In this document: in pieces, positions 52,662-61,475 of the stretch
Layout of the letters: the number at the start of each line of letters is the position of its first letter
How positions within the stretch are numbered: position 1 is the first letter of the stretch
Notes under the pieces: generated by a model
Databases searched by the model: none
What the model saw: only the letters and a program-made list of their open reading frames with translations
Told to the model about the DNA's origin: nothing
Program-made: the position numbers and the translations under genes
NCBI GenBank assembly: GCA_001899305.1
Contig: MKWL01000001.1
Location: forward strand, 794,718 to 858,717
DNA from: Thiobacillus sp. 0-1251
GTDB lineage: Bacteria > Pseudomonadota > Gammaproteobacteria > Burkholderiales > Thiobacillaceae
Direction: 5' to 3'
DNA: 64,000 nucleotides

Positions 52662-53204
52662 ATGAACGTACTCGAAACCTCCCTCCCCGGCGTCCTTATC
52701 CTTGAACCCAAGGTGTTCGGCGACGCGCGTGGCTTCTTCCTGGAAAGCTGGAACAAACTGACGTTTGCGAAACTTGGCCTTGAAGCGGATTTCGTGCAGG
52801 ACAACCATTCGCGTTCAGCCAGGGGCGTATTGCGCGGGCTGCATTACCAGGTCAACGAGCCGCAGGGAAAACTGGTACGCGTGGTGAGTGGCTCGGTCTT
52901 CGACGTGGCGGTGGATCTGCGCAAATCCTCGCCGCATTTCGGACAATGGGTCGGCTACGAGCTCTCGGCTGAGAACCAGCGCATGATGTGGATCCCGCCC
53001 GGATTCGCGCATGGCTTCCTGGTGTTGTCCGATAGCGCTGATTTTCTCTACAAGACCACCACCTACTACGCCCCGCAATGGGATCGCGGCATCCGCTGGG
53101 ACGATCCGCAGATCGGGGTGGCATGGCCGCTCGAAGGGACGCCCGTGCTATCCGCCAAGGACCAGGTTCAACCCCTGCTCAAGGATGCGGAGGTGTACGC
53201 ATGA
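52662..53204 (+). CDS. rfbC: dTDP-4-dehydrorhamnose 3,5-epimerase
   Basis: 180 residues. VLILEPKVFGDARGFFLESW, FVQDNHSRSARGVLRGLHYQ (catalytic His) and WIPPGFAHGFLVLS are typical of RfbC cupin epimerases. Third step of dTDP-rhamnose synthesis. No SD is present because the heptad array ends four bases before the ATG; it may rely on reinitiation. Overlaps rfbD by ATGA. Confidence 0.95.
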   Translation: MNVLETSLPGVLILEPKVFGDARGFFLESWNKLTFAKLGLEADFVQDNHSRSARGVLRGLHYQVNEPQGKLVRVVSGSVFDVAVDLRKSSPHFGQWVGYELSAENQRMMWIPPGFAHGFLVLSDSADFLYKTTTYYAPQWDRGIRWDDPQIGVAWPLEGTPVLSAKDQVQPLLKDAEVYA

Positions 53205-54124
53205 CGCCTGCTCCCCGCTCCCCGCTCCCCGCTCACCGCATTCTCCTCACCGGCGCCCGTGGCCAGGTCGGCTGGGAGCTGCGGCGTACGCTCGGTTGCC
53301 TGGGCGAGGTGGTCGCACTGGATTCGCGGGCCATGAATCTGGCCCATGCCGATGCGGTGCGCCGGACGGTACGTGACATTGCGCCGGGCATCATCGTCAA
53401 CCCGGCTGCCTATACCGCGGTGGACAAGGCCGAGAGCGAGCCGGAGCTGGCGCATGCGGTGAACGCCGTTGCACCAGGCATCCTGGCCGAAGAGGCGGCC
53501 CGGCTGAACGCGTTGCTGGTGCATTACTCCACCGACTATGTGTTCAATGGCAGTGGCGGCACGCCCTGGAAAGAGGACGCCGCCTGCGATCCGCTCAATG
53601 TGTATGGCGCAAGCAAGCTGGCGGGCGAACGCGCCATCGGGGCAACCGGCTGTCGACATCTCATTTTCCGCACGTCCTGGGTGTACGGTGCGCGCGGCAG
53701 CAATTTCCTGCTGACCATGCGCCGCCTGATGCGGGAGCGGCCGGAACTGAAGATCGTCGCCGACCAGGTCGGGGCGCCGACCTGGTGCCGCGACCTGGCC
53801 GAAGCGACGGCCTTGGTCTTGAGTCAGGTCGCCGCGCCCATGTCAGCCGCGAATCAAGCCGAGCCCTGGGGTATCTATCACATGAGCAATGGCGGCGAGA
53901 CCTCGTGGCACGGCTTCGCAGAGGCGATCCAGTCGCTCGATGAATTCGACGAGACCTGGGTGCCGGGCCGGCTGATTCCGATCCCGAGCAGCGATTACCC
54001 GACCCCGGCAACACGCCCGCTCAATTCACGACTGAACAACGACAAGCTTGAACAGACGTTCGGTATACGACTGCAGGATTGGCGCGCGGCGCTGGCGCTG
54101 TGCCTGGAGACAGACGGTAAGTAA
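53201..54124 (+). CDS. rfbD: dTDP-4-dehydrorhamnose reductase
   Basis: 307 residues from ATG 53201 overlapping rfb[19 protein letters not shown] (NADPH site), [11 protein letters not shown] and [14 protein letters not shown] (Tyr-Lys) define RfbD, the last step to dTDP-L-rhamnose. Residues 2-12 ([11 protein letters not shown]) are encoded by a heptad array (53210-53237) inserted right behind the start codon and precede the usual N-terminus. Confidence 0.94.
   Translation: MTPAPRSPLPAHRILLTGARGQVGWELRRTLGCLGEVVALDSRAMNLAHADAVRRTVRDIAPGIIVNPAAYTAVDKAESEPELAHAVNAVAPGILAEEAARLNALLVHYSTDYVFNGSGGTPWKEDAACDPLNVYGASKLAGERAIGATGCRHLIFRTSWVYGARGSNFLLTMRRLMRERPELKIVADQVGAPTWCRDLAEATALVLSQVAAPMSAANQAEPWGIYHMSNGGETSWHGFAEAIQSLDEFDETWVPGRLIPIPSSDYPTPATRPLNSRLNNDKLEQTFGIRLQDWRAALALCLETDGK
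53210..53237. repeat. heptad array D, one arm within the rfbD start region
   Basis: GCTCCCC x3 and GCTCACC in exact register, in the coding frame of rfbD. Confidence 0.9.
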
Positions 54125-54140
54125 TACGGAGGAGACGCAT

Positions 54141-55151
54141 GTGAAAGTGTTATTGACCGGCGGCGCGGGCTATATCGGCTCACACACCGCCGTGGAGTGC
54201 CTGGCGGCGGGGCATGAGGTGACGGTGTTCGACAATCTGTCGAACAGCAGCGTGAAATCGCTGGAACGGGTGGCGCAGATTGCCGGCCGGCCGGTGACAT
54301 TCGTACAGGGCGACATTCGCGACCGGACGGCGTTGCGTAGACTGTTCGCGGATCACGCGATCGATGCGGTGGTGCATTTCGCCGGGCTGAAGGCGGTGGG
54401 CGAATCGGTGGAAAAACCGCTCCTGTATTACGACAATAACATCGCCGGTAGCATCGCACTGTTCGAGGAAATGGCGGCGGCCGGCGTGAAGGCGGTGGTG
54501 TTCTCGTCGTCCGCCACGGTGTACGGCGATCCGGCGACGGTGCCGATCACCGAGGATTTTCCGCTGTCGGCGACCAATCCCTATGGCCGTTCCAAACTGT
54601 TCATCGAGGACATGCTGCGCGATATCGCCCTGGCCGATCCAGCCTGGAACATTGCGCTGCTGCGCTATTTCAACCCGGTGGGTGCGCACGAATCGGGACT
54701 GATCGGCGAGGATCCGCGCGGTATCCCCAATAACCTGATGCCCTATGTGGCACAGGTGGCGGTAGGCAGGCGCTCGCATCTCAATGTGTTCGGCGGCGAC
54801 TATCCGACGCCGGACGGTACCGGCGTGCGCGACTACATCCATGTGGTCGACCTGGCGCGCGGGCATGTGGCGGCGCTGAACCGGCTGCATCAGCTGGGTG
54901 GCGTGCAGACCTGGAACCTGGGCACCGGGCGCGGGGTGAGCGTGCTCGACATGGTGCGTGCGTTCGAGGCGGCCAGCGGCAAGCCGGTGCCGTACCGGAT
55001 CGTGGCGCGTCGTGCCGGAGACGTGGCGCAATGCTGGGCCGATCCGGCCCGCGCAGCGAGCGAGCTGGGTTGGCGGGCCGAATATGATCTGCCGCGCATG
55101 TGTGCCGACGCCTGGCGCTGGCAGGCGGGGAATCCGGAGGGGTATGTTTAA
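54141..55151 (+). CDS. galE: UDP-glucose 4-epimerase
   Basis: 336 residues from GTG 54141 with [29 protein letters not shown] (NAD site), [10 protein letters not shown] and [14 protein letters not shown] (catalytic Tyr-Lys) mark GalE. It interconverts UDP-glucose and UDP-galactose and ends the polysaccharide locus. The frame is open upstream into rfbD, but the glycine-rich motif fixes the start. A two-codon ATGTGA overlaps the start out of frame. Confidence 0.95.
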   Translation: MKVLLTGGAGYIGSHTAVECLAAGHEVTVFDNLSNSSVKSLERVAQIAGRPVTFVQGDIRDRTALRRLFADHAIDAVVHFAGLKAVGESVEKPLLYYDNNIAGSIALFEEMAAAGVKAVVFSSSATVYGDPATVPITEDFPLSATNPYGRSKLFIEDMLRDIALADPAWNIALLRYFNPVGAHESGLIGEDPRGIPNNLMPYVAQVAVGRRSHLNVFGGDYPTPDGTGVRDYIHVVDLARGHVAALNRLHQLGGVQTWNLGTGRGVSVLDMVRAFEAASGKPVPYRIVARRAGDVAQCWADPARAASELGWRAEYDLPRMCADAWRWQAGNPEGYV

Positions 55152-55302
55152 GGCCGGGGCAAATTAAAAGGACCAAGGCACAAACGGCCCGTACCGGGGG
55201 GAAGGGCGTGAGGGCCTGGCCGGGTTTTGCCTGGTGCCTGTCCTGGAATTCTGGATTATGCTTGGCGTATTACTTTTGCAGTTTTAGATGGGGGAGCGGG
55301 CC

Positions 55303-55536
55303 ATGACGCAGGGGCTTGATCGTATTACTCAACAAGCCGAGGTGATGGGCGGCAAAGCCTGCATTCGGGGGATGCGCGTCACGGTCGGCATGGTTGTGAG
55401 TCAGATCGGCGCGGGCCGAAGCATTGAAGAAGTACTCGCAGACTACCCCTATCTCGAACGCGAGGACATCATGCAGGCACTGCGATACGCGGCATGGCGT
55501 GCCGAAGAACGTGAGGTCACGCTGGCCAGCGCATGA
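55303..55536 (+). CDS. DUF433 protein, probable antitoxin
   Basis: 77 residues from ATG 55303 (SD GGGGAG). The DUF433 signature GGKACIRGMRVTVGMVVSQIGAGRSIEEVLADYPYL with a small winged-HTH-like fold. DUF433 proteins commonly precede PIN-like DUF5615 toxins, as here: the stop overlaps the next gene's ATG. Antitoxin function is inferred from the pairing. Confidence 0.85.
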   Translation: MTQGLDRITQQAEVMGGKACIRGMRVTVGMVVSQIGAGRSIEEVLADYPYLEREDIMQALRYAAWRAEEREVTLASA

Positions 55537-55904
55537 AGGTGCTCGTGGACATGAACCTTTCGCCGCGTTGGGTGGGCTTGCTGAATGGGTTCGGTCTAAA
55601 GGCGGATCATTGGTCGGCCATCGGAAGAGTAAACGCCCCTGATTCGGAAATCATGGCCTATGCCGCCGAAAATGATTATGTCGTGCTCACCCATGATCTT
55701 GATTTCAGTGCGATTCTGGCGGCGACGCATGGCGAAAAACCCAGTGTCGTGCAAATCCGTGCAGAGGATGTCAATCCGGACAAAATCGGCGCTCAGGTGG
55801 CTGCTGCCCTGCGTCAGATGGAATCAGAACTGCAGGAAGGTGCTTTGCTGACGGTTGATTCAAGTCGCACACGCTTGCGTTTGTTGCCGTTGCATCGCAC
55901 GTAA
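55533..55904 (+). CDS. DUF5615 PIN-like protein, probable toxin
   Basis: 123 residues. VLVDMNLSPRWVGLL with an early Asp, APDSEIMAYAAENDYVVLTHDLDF with two acidic residues near residues 43-64, are typical of the DUF5615/Mut7-C-like PIN fold, in which acidic side chains bind a metal for RNA cleavage. Coupled to the DUF433 gene. A chromosomal type II toxin-antitoxin module is likely. Confidence 0.83.
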   Translation: MKVLVDMNLSPRWVGLLNGFGLKADHWSAIGRVNAPDSEIMAYAAENDYVVLTHDLDFSAILAATHGEKPSVVQIRAEDVNPDKIGAQVAAALRQMESELQEGALLTVDSSRTRLRLLPLHRT

Positions 55905-55922
55905 TTTCTATGGCGGGCAGTC

Positions 55923-56516
55923 TCAGCGCTTGCCGAACACCCCGCGCCCGCGGAAATACTGCACCCCCAGCCAGCCGCCGAACAGCCCGCCGAGATGGGC
56001 GAAATGGGCGACGCCCGCATCGGTGCTGGTGAGGCCGAGGACAAGCTCGACGACTCCATAGCCGAGCACGAAGAGGCGTGCCGGGATGCGGATGAAGGGC
56101 AGGAAAATGATGCTGACGACACTGCGGGGAAAATACAGCGCATAGGCCAGCAGGAGGCCGAACACGCCGCCGGAGGCGCCGATGACGGGGCTGCTGCTGT
56201 GCAGGAAGTAGCCGGAGACGGCGATCTGCGTCATCGCGGCTACGACCACGCTGAGCAGGTAGGTCAGCAGGTAGCGCAGGTCGTTCCAGCGCCTTTCCAG
56301 TTCGGCGCCGAACATCCACACGGCGAACATGTTGAATCCAAGATGGGTAAGCGAGCCGTGCAGGAAGCTGTAGGTGACCAATTGCCACAGATGGAACGTA
56401 CCGTCCGAGCCCGGCGGCCACAGGGCGAAGATGCGAATGATCTCGGGCCCGGTGACGAGTTCGAGTACGTAGACGAGAACATTCAGCAGGATGAGGATGA
56501 GTGTGATCGGCGGCAT
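55923..56516 (-). CDS. rhomboid-family intramembrane serine protease
   Basis: 197 residues from ATG 56516. Six membrane helices; HLGFNMFAVWMFG (oxyanion side), GASGGVFGLLLAY with the catalytic Ser in GASG, and AHFAHLGGLFGG with the catalytic His. Cleaves membrane-protein helices; in proteobacteria rhomboids can remove bad membrane proteins or process signals. It is downstream of recJ in the same orientation; a much longer open frame to 58217 is a shadow of recJ. Confidence 0.9.
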   Translation of the reverse strand: MPPITLILILLNVLVYVLELVTGPEIIRIFALWPPGSDGTFHLWQLVTYSFLHGSLTHLGFNMFAVWMFGAELERRWNDLRYLLTYLLSVVVAAMTQIAVSGYFLHSSSPVIGASGGVFGLLLAYALYFPRSVVSIIFLPFIRIPARLFVLGYGVVELVLGLTSTDAGVAHFAHLGGLFGGWLGVQYFRGRGVFGKR

Positions 56517-56545
56517 GGCGGTTAGCGTGTCAGATGGCAGGGAAA

Positions 56546-58240
56546 TCAGCCTGCGGGCTCCCAGTGCTGCAGCTTGAGTTGCAATGACTGCTGCCCATTG
56601 AATTCGTTCGGCATCAGCGCGTAGACGGCGCGGATGCGGTCGGGCAGCGGGTCGGCCTGGAAGAACCGCATGGCATCGAATGAGGTCTCCCCGCGTGCCA
56701 GCTTGAGTTTTAGGTGCTTTTCGCCGACGACGCGCTGTGCCACAACGTCGAAGGTGGCGGTGAACAGCGGTGCGGGAAAGCCCTGTCCCCAGACCGCATG
56801 GTCGAACTGCTCGGCGAGCGCGTAGCTGTGTTCGGCGAGGTCCAGTTCGCCGTCGGTTTCGATTCTGCCATCGAGATCTGCAGGGTCGATCAGTTCGCGC
56901 ACCACGGCCTCGAATGCTGTGCTGAACTCCGCATGGCGCCCGGCGGGAATGCTGAGCCCGGCGGCCATGGCGTGGCCACCGAACTTGACGATCAGGCCAG
57001 GGTGGCGCTTGTCGATCAGGTCGAGCGCATCGCGCAAATGCAGGCCGGGGATGGAGCGGCCGGAACCCTTGAGTTCCCCTGTCTCGCTGCGGGCGAAGAC
57101 GAGGGTGGGGCGGTGGAATTTGTCCTTCAGGCGCGACGCCAGGATGCCGATCACGCCGACGTGCCAGCCGGGCTGATACGCGGTGAGGCTGTGGCTGTCG
57201 GTCGGGTTGAAGGTGGCGAGGATGGCAAGCGCCTCCTCCAGCATATCGGCCTCGACGTCGCGCCGCGCGCGGTTGAGCGTGTCGAGCTGTTGCGCCAGTC
57301 GCTGCGCAATGGCGGGGTCGTCGGCCAGCAGGCATTCGATGCCGAGCGCCATGTCGTCGATGCGGCCGGCGGCGTTCAATCGCGGACCGAGCATGAAGCC
57401 GAGGTCGAACACGGTGGCACGCGTTGGGTCGCGCCCGGCGGCGCGGAACAGCGCGTTGACGCCGGCGCAGGCCTTGCCCGCGCGCATGCGCGCCAGCCCC
57501 TGGGCGACCAGGGTGCGGTTGTTGGCGTCGAGCTTGACGACGTCGGCCACCGTGCCGAGCGCGACGAGGTCGAGCAGGGCGCGCAGATCCGGCTCGGGCA
57601 TGTCGGCATAGGCGCCGCGCTGGCGCAGCTCTGCGCGCAGTGCCAGCAGTACGTAGAACATCACGCCGACGCCTGCCAGGTTCTTCGAGCCGAAGCTGCA
57701 ACCCGGCTGGTTGGGATTGACGATGCAGGCGGCGTCCGGCAGCGCGTCGCCGGGCAGGTGGTGGTCGGTGACCAGTACGGGGATGCCGAGGGCATTCGCC
57801 GCCGCCACGCCTTCGACCGCAGCGATGCCGTTGTCCACGGTGACCAGCAGATCGGGCTGTCGTGCGGCGGCGAGCGTCACGATGTCGGGCGTGAGGCCGT
57901 AGCCGTGTTCGAGCCGGTTGGGCACGATGAAATCGACCTGCGCGCCGAGCAGGCGCAGGCCGCGTACGCCGACCGCGCAGGCGGTGGCGCCGTCGGCGTC
58001 GTAGTCGGCGATGATGAGCAGGCGCTGGTTGTCGCGAATGGCGTCGGCCAGCAGCGCGGCAGCGCGGTCGATGTGCAGCAGGCCGGCGGGTGGCAGCAGC
58101 TGTGGCAGGCGGTGGGCGACTTCGTCCGGATGGTTGACGCCGCGGGCGGCATACAGCCGCGCCCAGGCGGGGGCGAGCCCGGCCTGCTCGAGAGCGGTGC
58201 GGGCGTCGGCGGGACACGAGCGGATAGTGATGGACGGCAT
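56546..58240 (-). CDS. recJ: single-stranded-DNA-specific exonuclease RecJ
   Basis: 564 residues from ATG 58240; family length. DHH-type motifs: IIADYDADGATACAVG, VTVDNGIAAVEG, VTDHHLPGDALP and FMLGPRLNAAGRIDD, and the DHHA1 motif GGHAMAAGLSI. Degrades ssDNA 5' to 3' in RecF recombination, mismatch and base-excision repair. Divergent from the gene at 58344. Confidence 0.95.
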   Translation of the reverse strand: MPSITIRSCPADARTALEQAGLAPAWARLYAARGVNHPDEVAHRLPQLLPPAGLLHIDRAAALLADAIRDNQRLLIIADYDADGATACAVGVRGLRLLGAQVDFIVPNRLEHGYGLTPDIVTLAAARQPDLLVTVDNGIAAVEGVAAANALGIPVLVTDHHLPGDALPDAACIVNPNQPGCSFGSKNLAGVGVMFYVLLALRAELRQRGAYADMPEPDLRALLDLVALGTVADVVKLDANNRTLVAQGLARMRAGKACAGVNALFRAAGRDPTRATVFDLGFMLGPRLNAAGRIDDMALGIECLLADDPAIAQRLAQQLDTLNRARRDVEADMLEEALAILATFNPTDSHSLTAYQPGWHVGVIGILASRLKDKFHRPTLVFARSETGELKGSGRSIPGLHLRDALDLIDKRHPGLIVKFGGHAMAAGLSIPAGRHAEFSTAFEAVVRELIDPADLDGRIETDGELDLAEHSYALAEQFDHAVWGQGFPAPLFTATFDVVAQRVVGEKHLKLKLARGETSFDAMRFFQADPLPDRIRAVYALMPNEFNGQQSLQLKLQHWEPAG

Positions 58241-58343
58241 GACGGAATTGTATTGGCAGACGGGGCGGAACGAGCGAATCAGGGATTCAGAATCTGGTGA
58301 AGTGCCGATTCTGTCCGCCGCGGACACGGAGTACCATCGTGCC

Positions 58344-59804
58344 ATGAGCCATTTACTTCCGCTTTCCCGTGTGGCCAAGCTGGTCGGCCAGCCGCGTCAT
58401 GCGCTGCAGGAAATGATCCGTGGTGGTGTGCTGGCAACTTTTGACGGCATGGTCGAGCTCGACGAATTGCTGCGCGTGTTCCCGGATGTGAAATGGGACG
58501 ACGATGCCGAGTTTCGCCGGGTTCAGGAAATCAAGGACAAGGCGTTCGCCAAGCGGGTGCTGGAGCGTGCGCTGCCCGACAAGGACGTGCTGGTGGCGCG
58601 CCTGAACGCGCTGGGCAACGACTATGCGGCAGCCAAGGCCTTGCTGCTGCATTACGGTAACGTGATGACCTGGCTCGACGAGAAGATCGACGAAATCGAG
58701 GAAGACCAAAGCGCGGAAACGCGCCATGCCCTGCATACCGTACGCGCATTTCTGCTGCGCAATCTGGCCGAGGTTCCGCCGGATGCGGTGCAGGCGCAGG
58801 CGACGATTGCGCAGGAAAGGATATTCAAAATCATGTCAGCCCATGTGACCATCCAGCCCAGCGGCCACGAATTCTACGTGGAGGGCAACGACACCCTGCT
58901 GGAAGCCGCGTTGCGCAATGGCGTGTCGCTGAATTACGGCTGCAGCAACGGCAATTGCGGCGACTGCAAGGCGCGCGTGCTGTCGGGCGAGGTGACGAAA
59001 GTCCATGCGCACGACTATGTCCTGAAAGAAGCCGAAAAAGAAGCCGGGGTGGTCCTGCTGTGCGCCTATGCGCCGGTCAACGACGTGGTGATCGAAGCCA
59101 ACGTGGCAGGCGCGCGCGATATTCCGGTGCAGCAGCTGACCGCCAAGGTGAAGTCGATCGAGGTGTTCAATCCGCACATGGCCGCGCTGCATATTCTCGC
59201 GCCGCGCAGCCAGCGCCTGCGCTATCTCGGCGGCCAGAGCGTCGACGTGTCGATCGACGGGGTGAAAGGGCGCTACGCCATTGCCAGTTGCCCGTGCGAG
59301 GATCGCCACATCGAGATCCAGATCCCGCGCCGGGCGGACGATGCGTTTGTCGAGAGCGTGTTCGGCAGCTTGAAGGCCAATGACGTGGTGAAGGTGGAAG
59401 GGCCCTTCGGCGAATTCGTGCTGGATGAGGACTCGCCGCGTCCGGTGATTTTCCTCGCTTTCGGCGCGGGCTTCGCGCCGATCAAGAGCCTGATCCAGCA
59501 TGCCATGTCGCTGGAGCTGGCCGAGTCGATGGACCTGCACTGGTTGGCCGATGAGGCCGGGCATTATCAGGACAACCTGTGCCGCGCCTGGGCCGATGCA
59601 CTGGACAATTTCAACTACCTGCCGCATGCACTGACCGACGATCCGGAGGCCGTGTTGCAAAGCATCGTGATGGATTACCCGGATCTGCATCGCTTCGACG
59701 TATATGCAGCTGGAACCGCAACGCAGCTCGAGCAGGCGCGCCGGCATTTCGTGGCGGAAGGCTTGCATGAAGCACGCTGGTTCGCGGGGGTGATGGATAC
59801 CTGA
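58344..59804 (+). CDS. 2Fe-2S ferredoxin/NAD(P)H reductase fusion protein
   Basis: 486 residues from ATG 58344. The first 160 residues (HLLPLSRVAKLVGQPRHALQEMIRGG) form a helical, HTH-like domain found in betaproteobacterial homologues. Residues about 165-255 are a plant-type 2Fe-2S ferredoxin (YGCSNGNCGDCKARV ... LLCAY, four cysteines), then an FAD- and NAD-binding reductase of the CDP-6-deoxyglucoseen reductase/phenol hydroxylase type (RYLGGQSVDVSI, FLAFGAGFAPIKSLI). An electron-transfer protein; its partner oxygenase or reductase is not in the window. Confidence 0.85.
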   Translation: MSHLLPLSRVAKLVGQPRHALQEMIRGGVLATFDGMVELDELLRVFPDVKWDDDAEFRRVQEIKDKAFAKRVLERALPDKDVLVARLNALGNDYAAAKALLLHYGNVMTWLDEKIDEIEEDQSAETRHALHTVRAFLLRNLAEVPPDAVQAQATIAQERIFKIMSAHVTIQPSGHEFYVEGNDTLLEAALRNGVSLNYGCSNGNCGDCKARVLSGEVTKVHAHDYVLKEAEKEAGVVLLCAYAPVNDVVIEANVAGARDIPVQQLTAKVKSIEVFNPHMAALHILAPRSQRLRYLGGQSVDVSIDGVKGRYAIASCPCEDRHIEIQIPRRADDAFVESVFGSLKANDVVKVEGPFGEFVLDEDSPRPVIFLAFGAGFAPIKSLIQHAMSLELAESMDLHWLADEAGHYQDNLCRAWADALDNFNYLPHALTDDPEAVLQSIVMDYPDLHRFDVYAAGTATQLEQARRHFVAEGLHEARWFAGVMDT

Positions 59805-60254
59805 ATGTGCCGCTCCCTGCGCTATCTGTGGGCGTTGCCGGTTACCTTGTTGGGCGTGCTGGCCGCGCTCGCTGCACGGGGGAGCGGAGGTGCTGTACGG
59901 CAGGTGGAAGGTGTGCTGGAAGCTGCTGGCGGCTGGCCGGCATGGGTGTTGCGACGTGGCTTTCCGTTCAGCGGGCCGGTTGTGGCAATCACGCTGGGAC
60001 ACGTCGTACTGGGCGTGTCATCGAGCGCCCTGGCCGCGACGCGCATGCACGAGCGTGCGCATGTCAGGCAATTTGAACGCTGGGGTGTTTTGCTGTTGAT
60101 GCTGTATCCGCTGGCCGGGCTGCTTGCGTGGTTACGCGGCGGCAATCCCTATCGCGACAATCTGTTCGAGCGCGAGGCACGGATGGCGGAAGTCGCAGGC
60201 CAGGAGGTATCCAGGCGATCCCGCCTGGCCGGAGATCAGTCGACGGGGCGGTGA
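59805..60254 (+). CDS. hypothetical membrane protein with HERAH motif
   Basis: 149 residues starting directly after the reductase stop. Signal or membrane helix at residues about 7-24, a second hydrophobic segment near 98-112. THMHERAHVRQFERWG-like sequence (residues about 82-95) has an HExxH-like zinc motif, and NPYRDNLFEREARMAE follows. It could be a small metallopeptidase, but no family is recognised with certainty. Confidence 0.6.
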   Translation: MCRSLRYLWALPVTLLGVLAALAARGSGGAVRQVEGVLEAAGGWPAWVLRRGFPFSGPVVAITLGHVVLGVSSSALAATRMHERAHVRQFERWGVLLLMLYPLAGLLAWLRGGNPYRDNLFEREARMAEVAGQEVSRRSRLAGDQSTGR

Positions 60255-60511
60255 GATGCTTCGCCAGGGTCGCCGGTGTCGGGGTCGATCCAGTCGGAAA
60301 TTCCGATCTCTTCTTCGGCCTCTTCCACTGTTTCGCCAGGCTCGTAGTCGCTGTCGGCGTTGTACTCCATGTCCTGTACGGCTTCCATCAGACTGGCAAA
60401 GGGACCGTATTCCTCGCCGGTCATGGCATCGATCCAATAGCATCCATCCGGCCGCTCGATGATGCGGGTGTGGTCGTATTCAGCAGGGGTCTCGGGTATG
60501 GCAGGTTTCAT
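60236..60511 (-). CDS. small acidic hypothetical protein
   Basis: 91 residues, very acidic, with SD GGAGG before ATG 60511. YDHTRIIERPDGCYWIDAMTGEEYGPF resembles conserved small betaproteobacterial proteins of unknown function. Convergent with the preceding gene and overlapping its 3' end by 19 bases. Confidence 0.7.
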   Translation of the reverse strand: MKPAIPETPAEYDHTRIIERPDGCYWIDAMTGEEYGPFASLMEAVQDMEYNADSDYEPGETVEEAEEEIGISDWIDPDTGDPGEASHRPVD

Positions 60512-60563
60512 GATGCGTCCTCCGTGCCTTGACTATAGGGCGGGAAGCCGGGCAGGGCAAGCG

Positions 60564-61475
60564 TCAGGCTGTGCGCCCGAGCAGCGTCAAGCCGATCAGG
60601 GCGGCCATCGTCAGCGCCAGGTGCAACCAGCTCCATAGCCGAAAATGTCGCACCAGCGCGGTGACTTCGCGGTTGGCAATCAAGAAGGGGCGGCCATGCG
60701 ACGACTTGCGCACAAGATGGATGCCGTCTTTCAGGCGGATATCGAGATGAGCGCGGTCGACTTCGTCGGATGCGGCCTGGCGCGCGTGCTCCCACTCGTC
60801 AAGACTGATTTCGCCGTCGCGGTCGGCGTCGAAACGTGCCAGGAGTGCAGTCTTGTCGGCCTTCCATTCGGTCAGCAGCGTAGCGAGATCGGCCTTCTTG
60901 TCGAGCACGGCATTGGGACCGCCCAAGGTCACGTGGTCGCCGATCACGTAAATGGTGTCGCCTTCGATCAGCGTCCATTCTGTTTTGCGATAACCGCCTG
61001 AGGTCGCGACCTGTTTGCGCGAAGTCAGAATTTCGGCGCCGTCGGGATCGACCAGTACGCTGCCGCTGCCGTCGTCCACGCCGAACGTGTCATGCGATAT
61101 TCCGGATTCGACGTATTCCCAGCGGTCACCGTTCTTGCGCTCGATGCGGTAGCGGTACCACAGGCAGGGCAGGCCGTTGACCGGGCTGATCAGGTTGTCG
61201 CCCGGTGGCTGGCTGCCGCGCCCGACGAGTTCGATGTAGCCTTGGGGCGCCGAGGCGATGCGCGAGGTCGGCGTATCTGCCACGGTGCGATAGCGCTTGA
61301 GGTTGGCAAACCACGCCCAGAAACTGGTCAGCCCGACCAACGCAAAACTGATTTGCCAGCCTAGATGGGAATGCAGCTGGAAGCCGAGCAGCAGAATGGC
61401 CAGATTGCCGCCGCCCAGCGCGAAATTGGCGTAGTCGTGCCGCCATTCGGCCGTCCAGCGTACCGGGAGCATCAA
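60564..61475 (-). CDS. GIDE-domain membrane protein with EF-hand
   Basis: 303 residues with membrane helices near the N-terminus (about 20-55) and C-terminus (about 280-300). The middle (LISPVNGLPCLWYRYRIER ... GSVLVDPDGAEIL ... EGDTIYVIGDHV) matches the GIDE domain of mitochondrial MULAN/MUL1-like proteins, without a RING. A canonical EF-hand loop DADRDGEISLDEW is inserted near residue 218. It is coupled to the lemA gene upstream by overlapping codons. Function unknown; an envelope role is suggested by the LemA partner. Confidence 0.75.
   Translation of the reverse strand: MMLPVRWTAEWRHDYANFALGGGNLAILLLGFQLHSHLGWQISFALVGLTSFWAWFANLKRYRTVADTPTSRIASAPQGYIELVGRGSQPPGDNLISPVNGLPCLWYRYRIERKNGDRWEYVESGISHDTFGVDDGSGSVLVDPDGAEILTSRKQVATSGGYRKTEWTLIEGDTIYVIGDHVTLGGPNAVLDKKADLATLLTEWKADKTALLARFDADRDGEISLDEWEHARQAASDEVDRAHLDIRLKDGIHLVRKSSHGRPFLIANREVTALVRHFRLWSWLHLALTMAALIGLTLLGRTA

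Noticed and set aside
55923-58217. 764-residue minus-strand frame ending in the rhomboid protein
   Set aside because: The first three-quarters are Arg-rich readthrough of recJ in another frame; the rhomboid starts at 56516.
56714-58300. 528-residue plus-strand frame
   Set aside because: Antisense shadow of recJ; Gly/Ala/Gln-rich composition and no domain.
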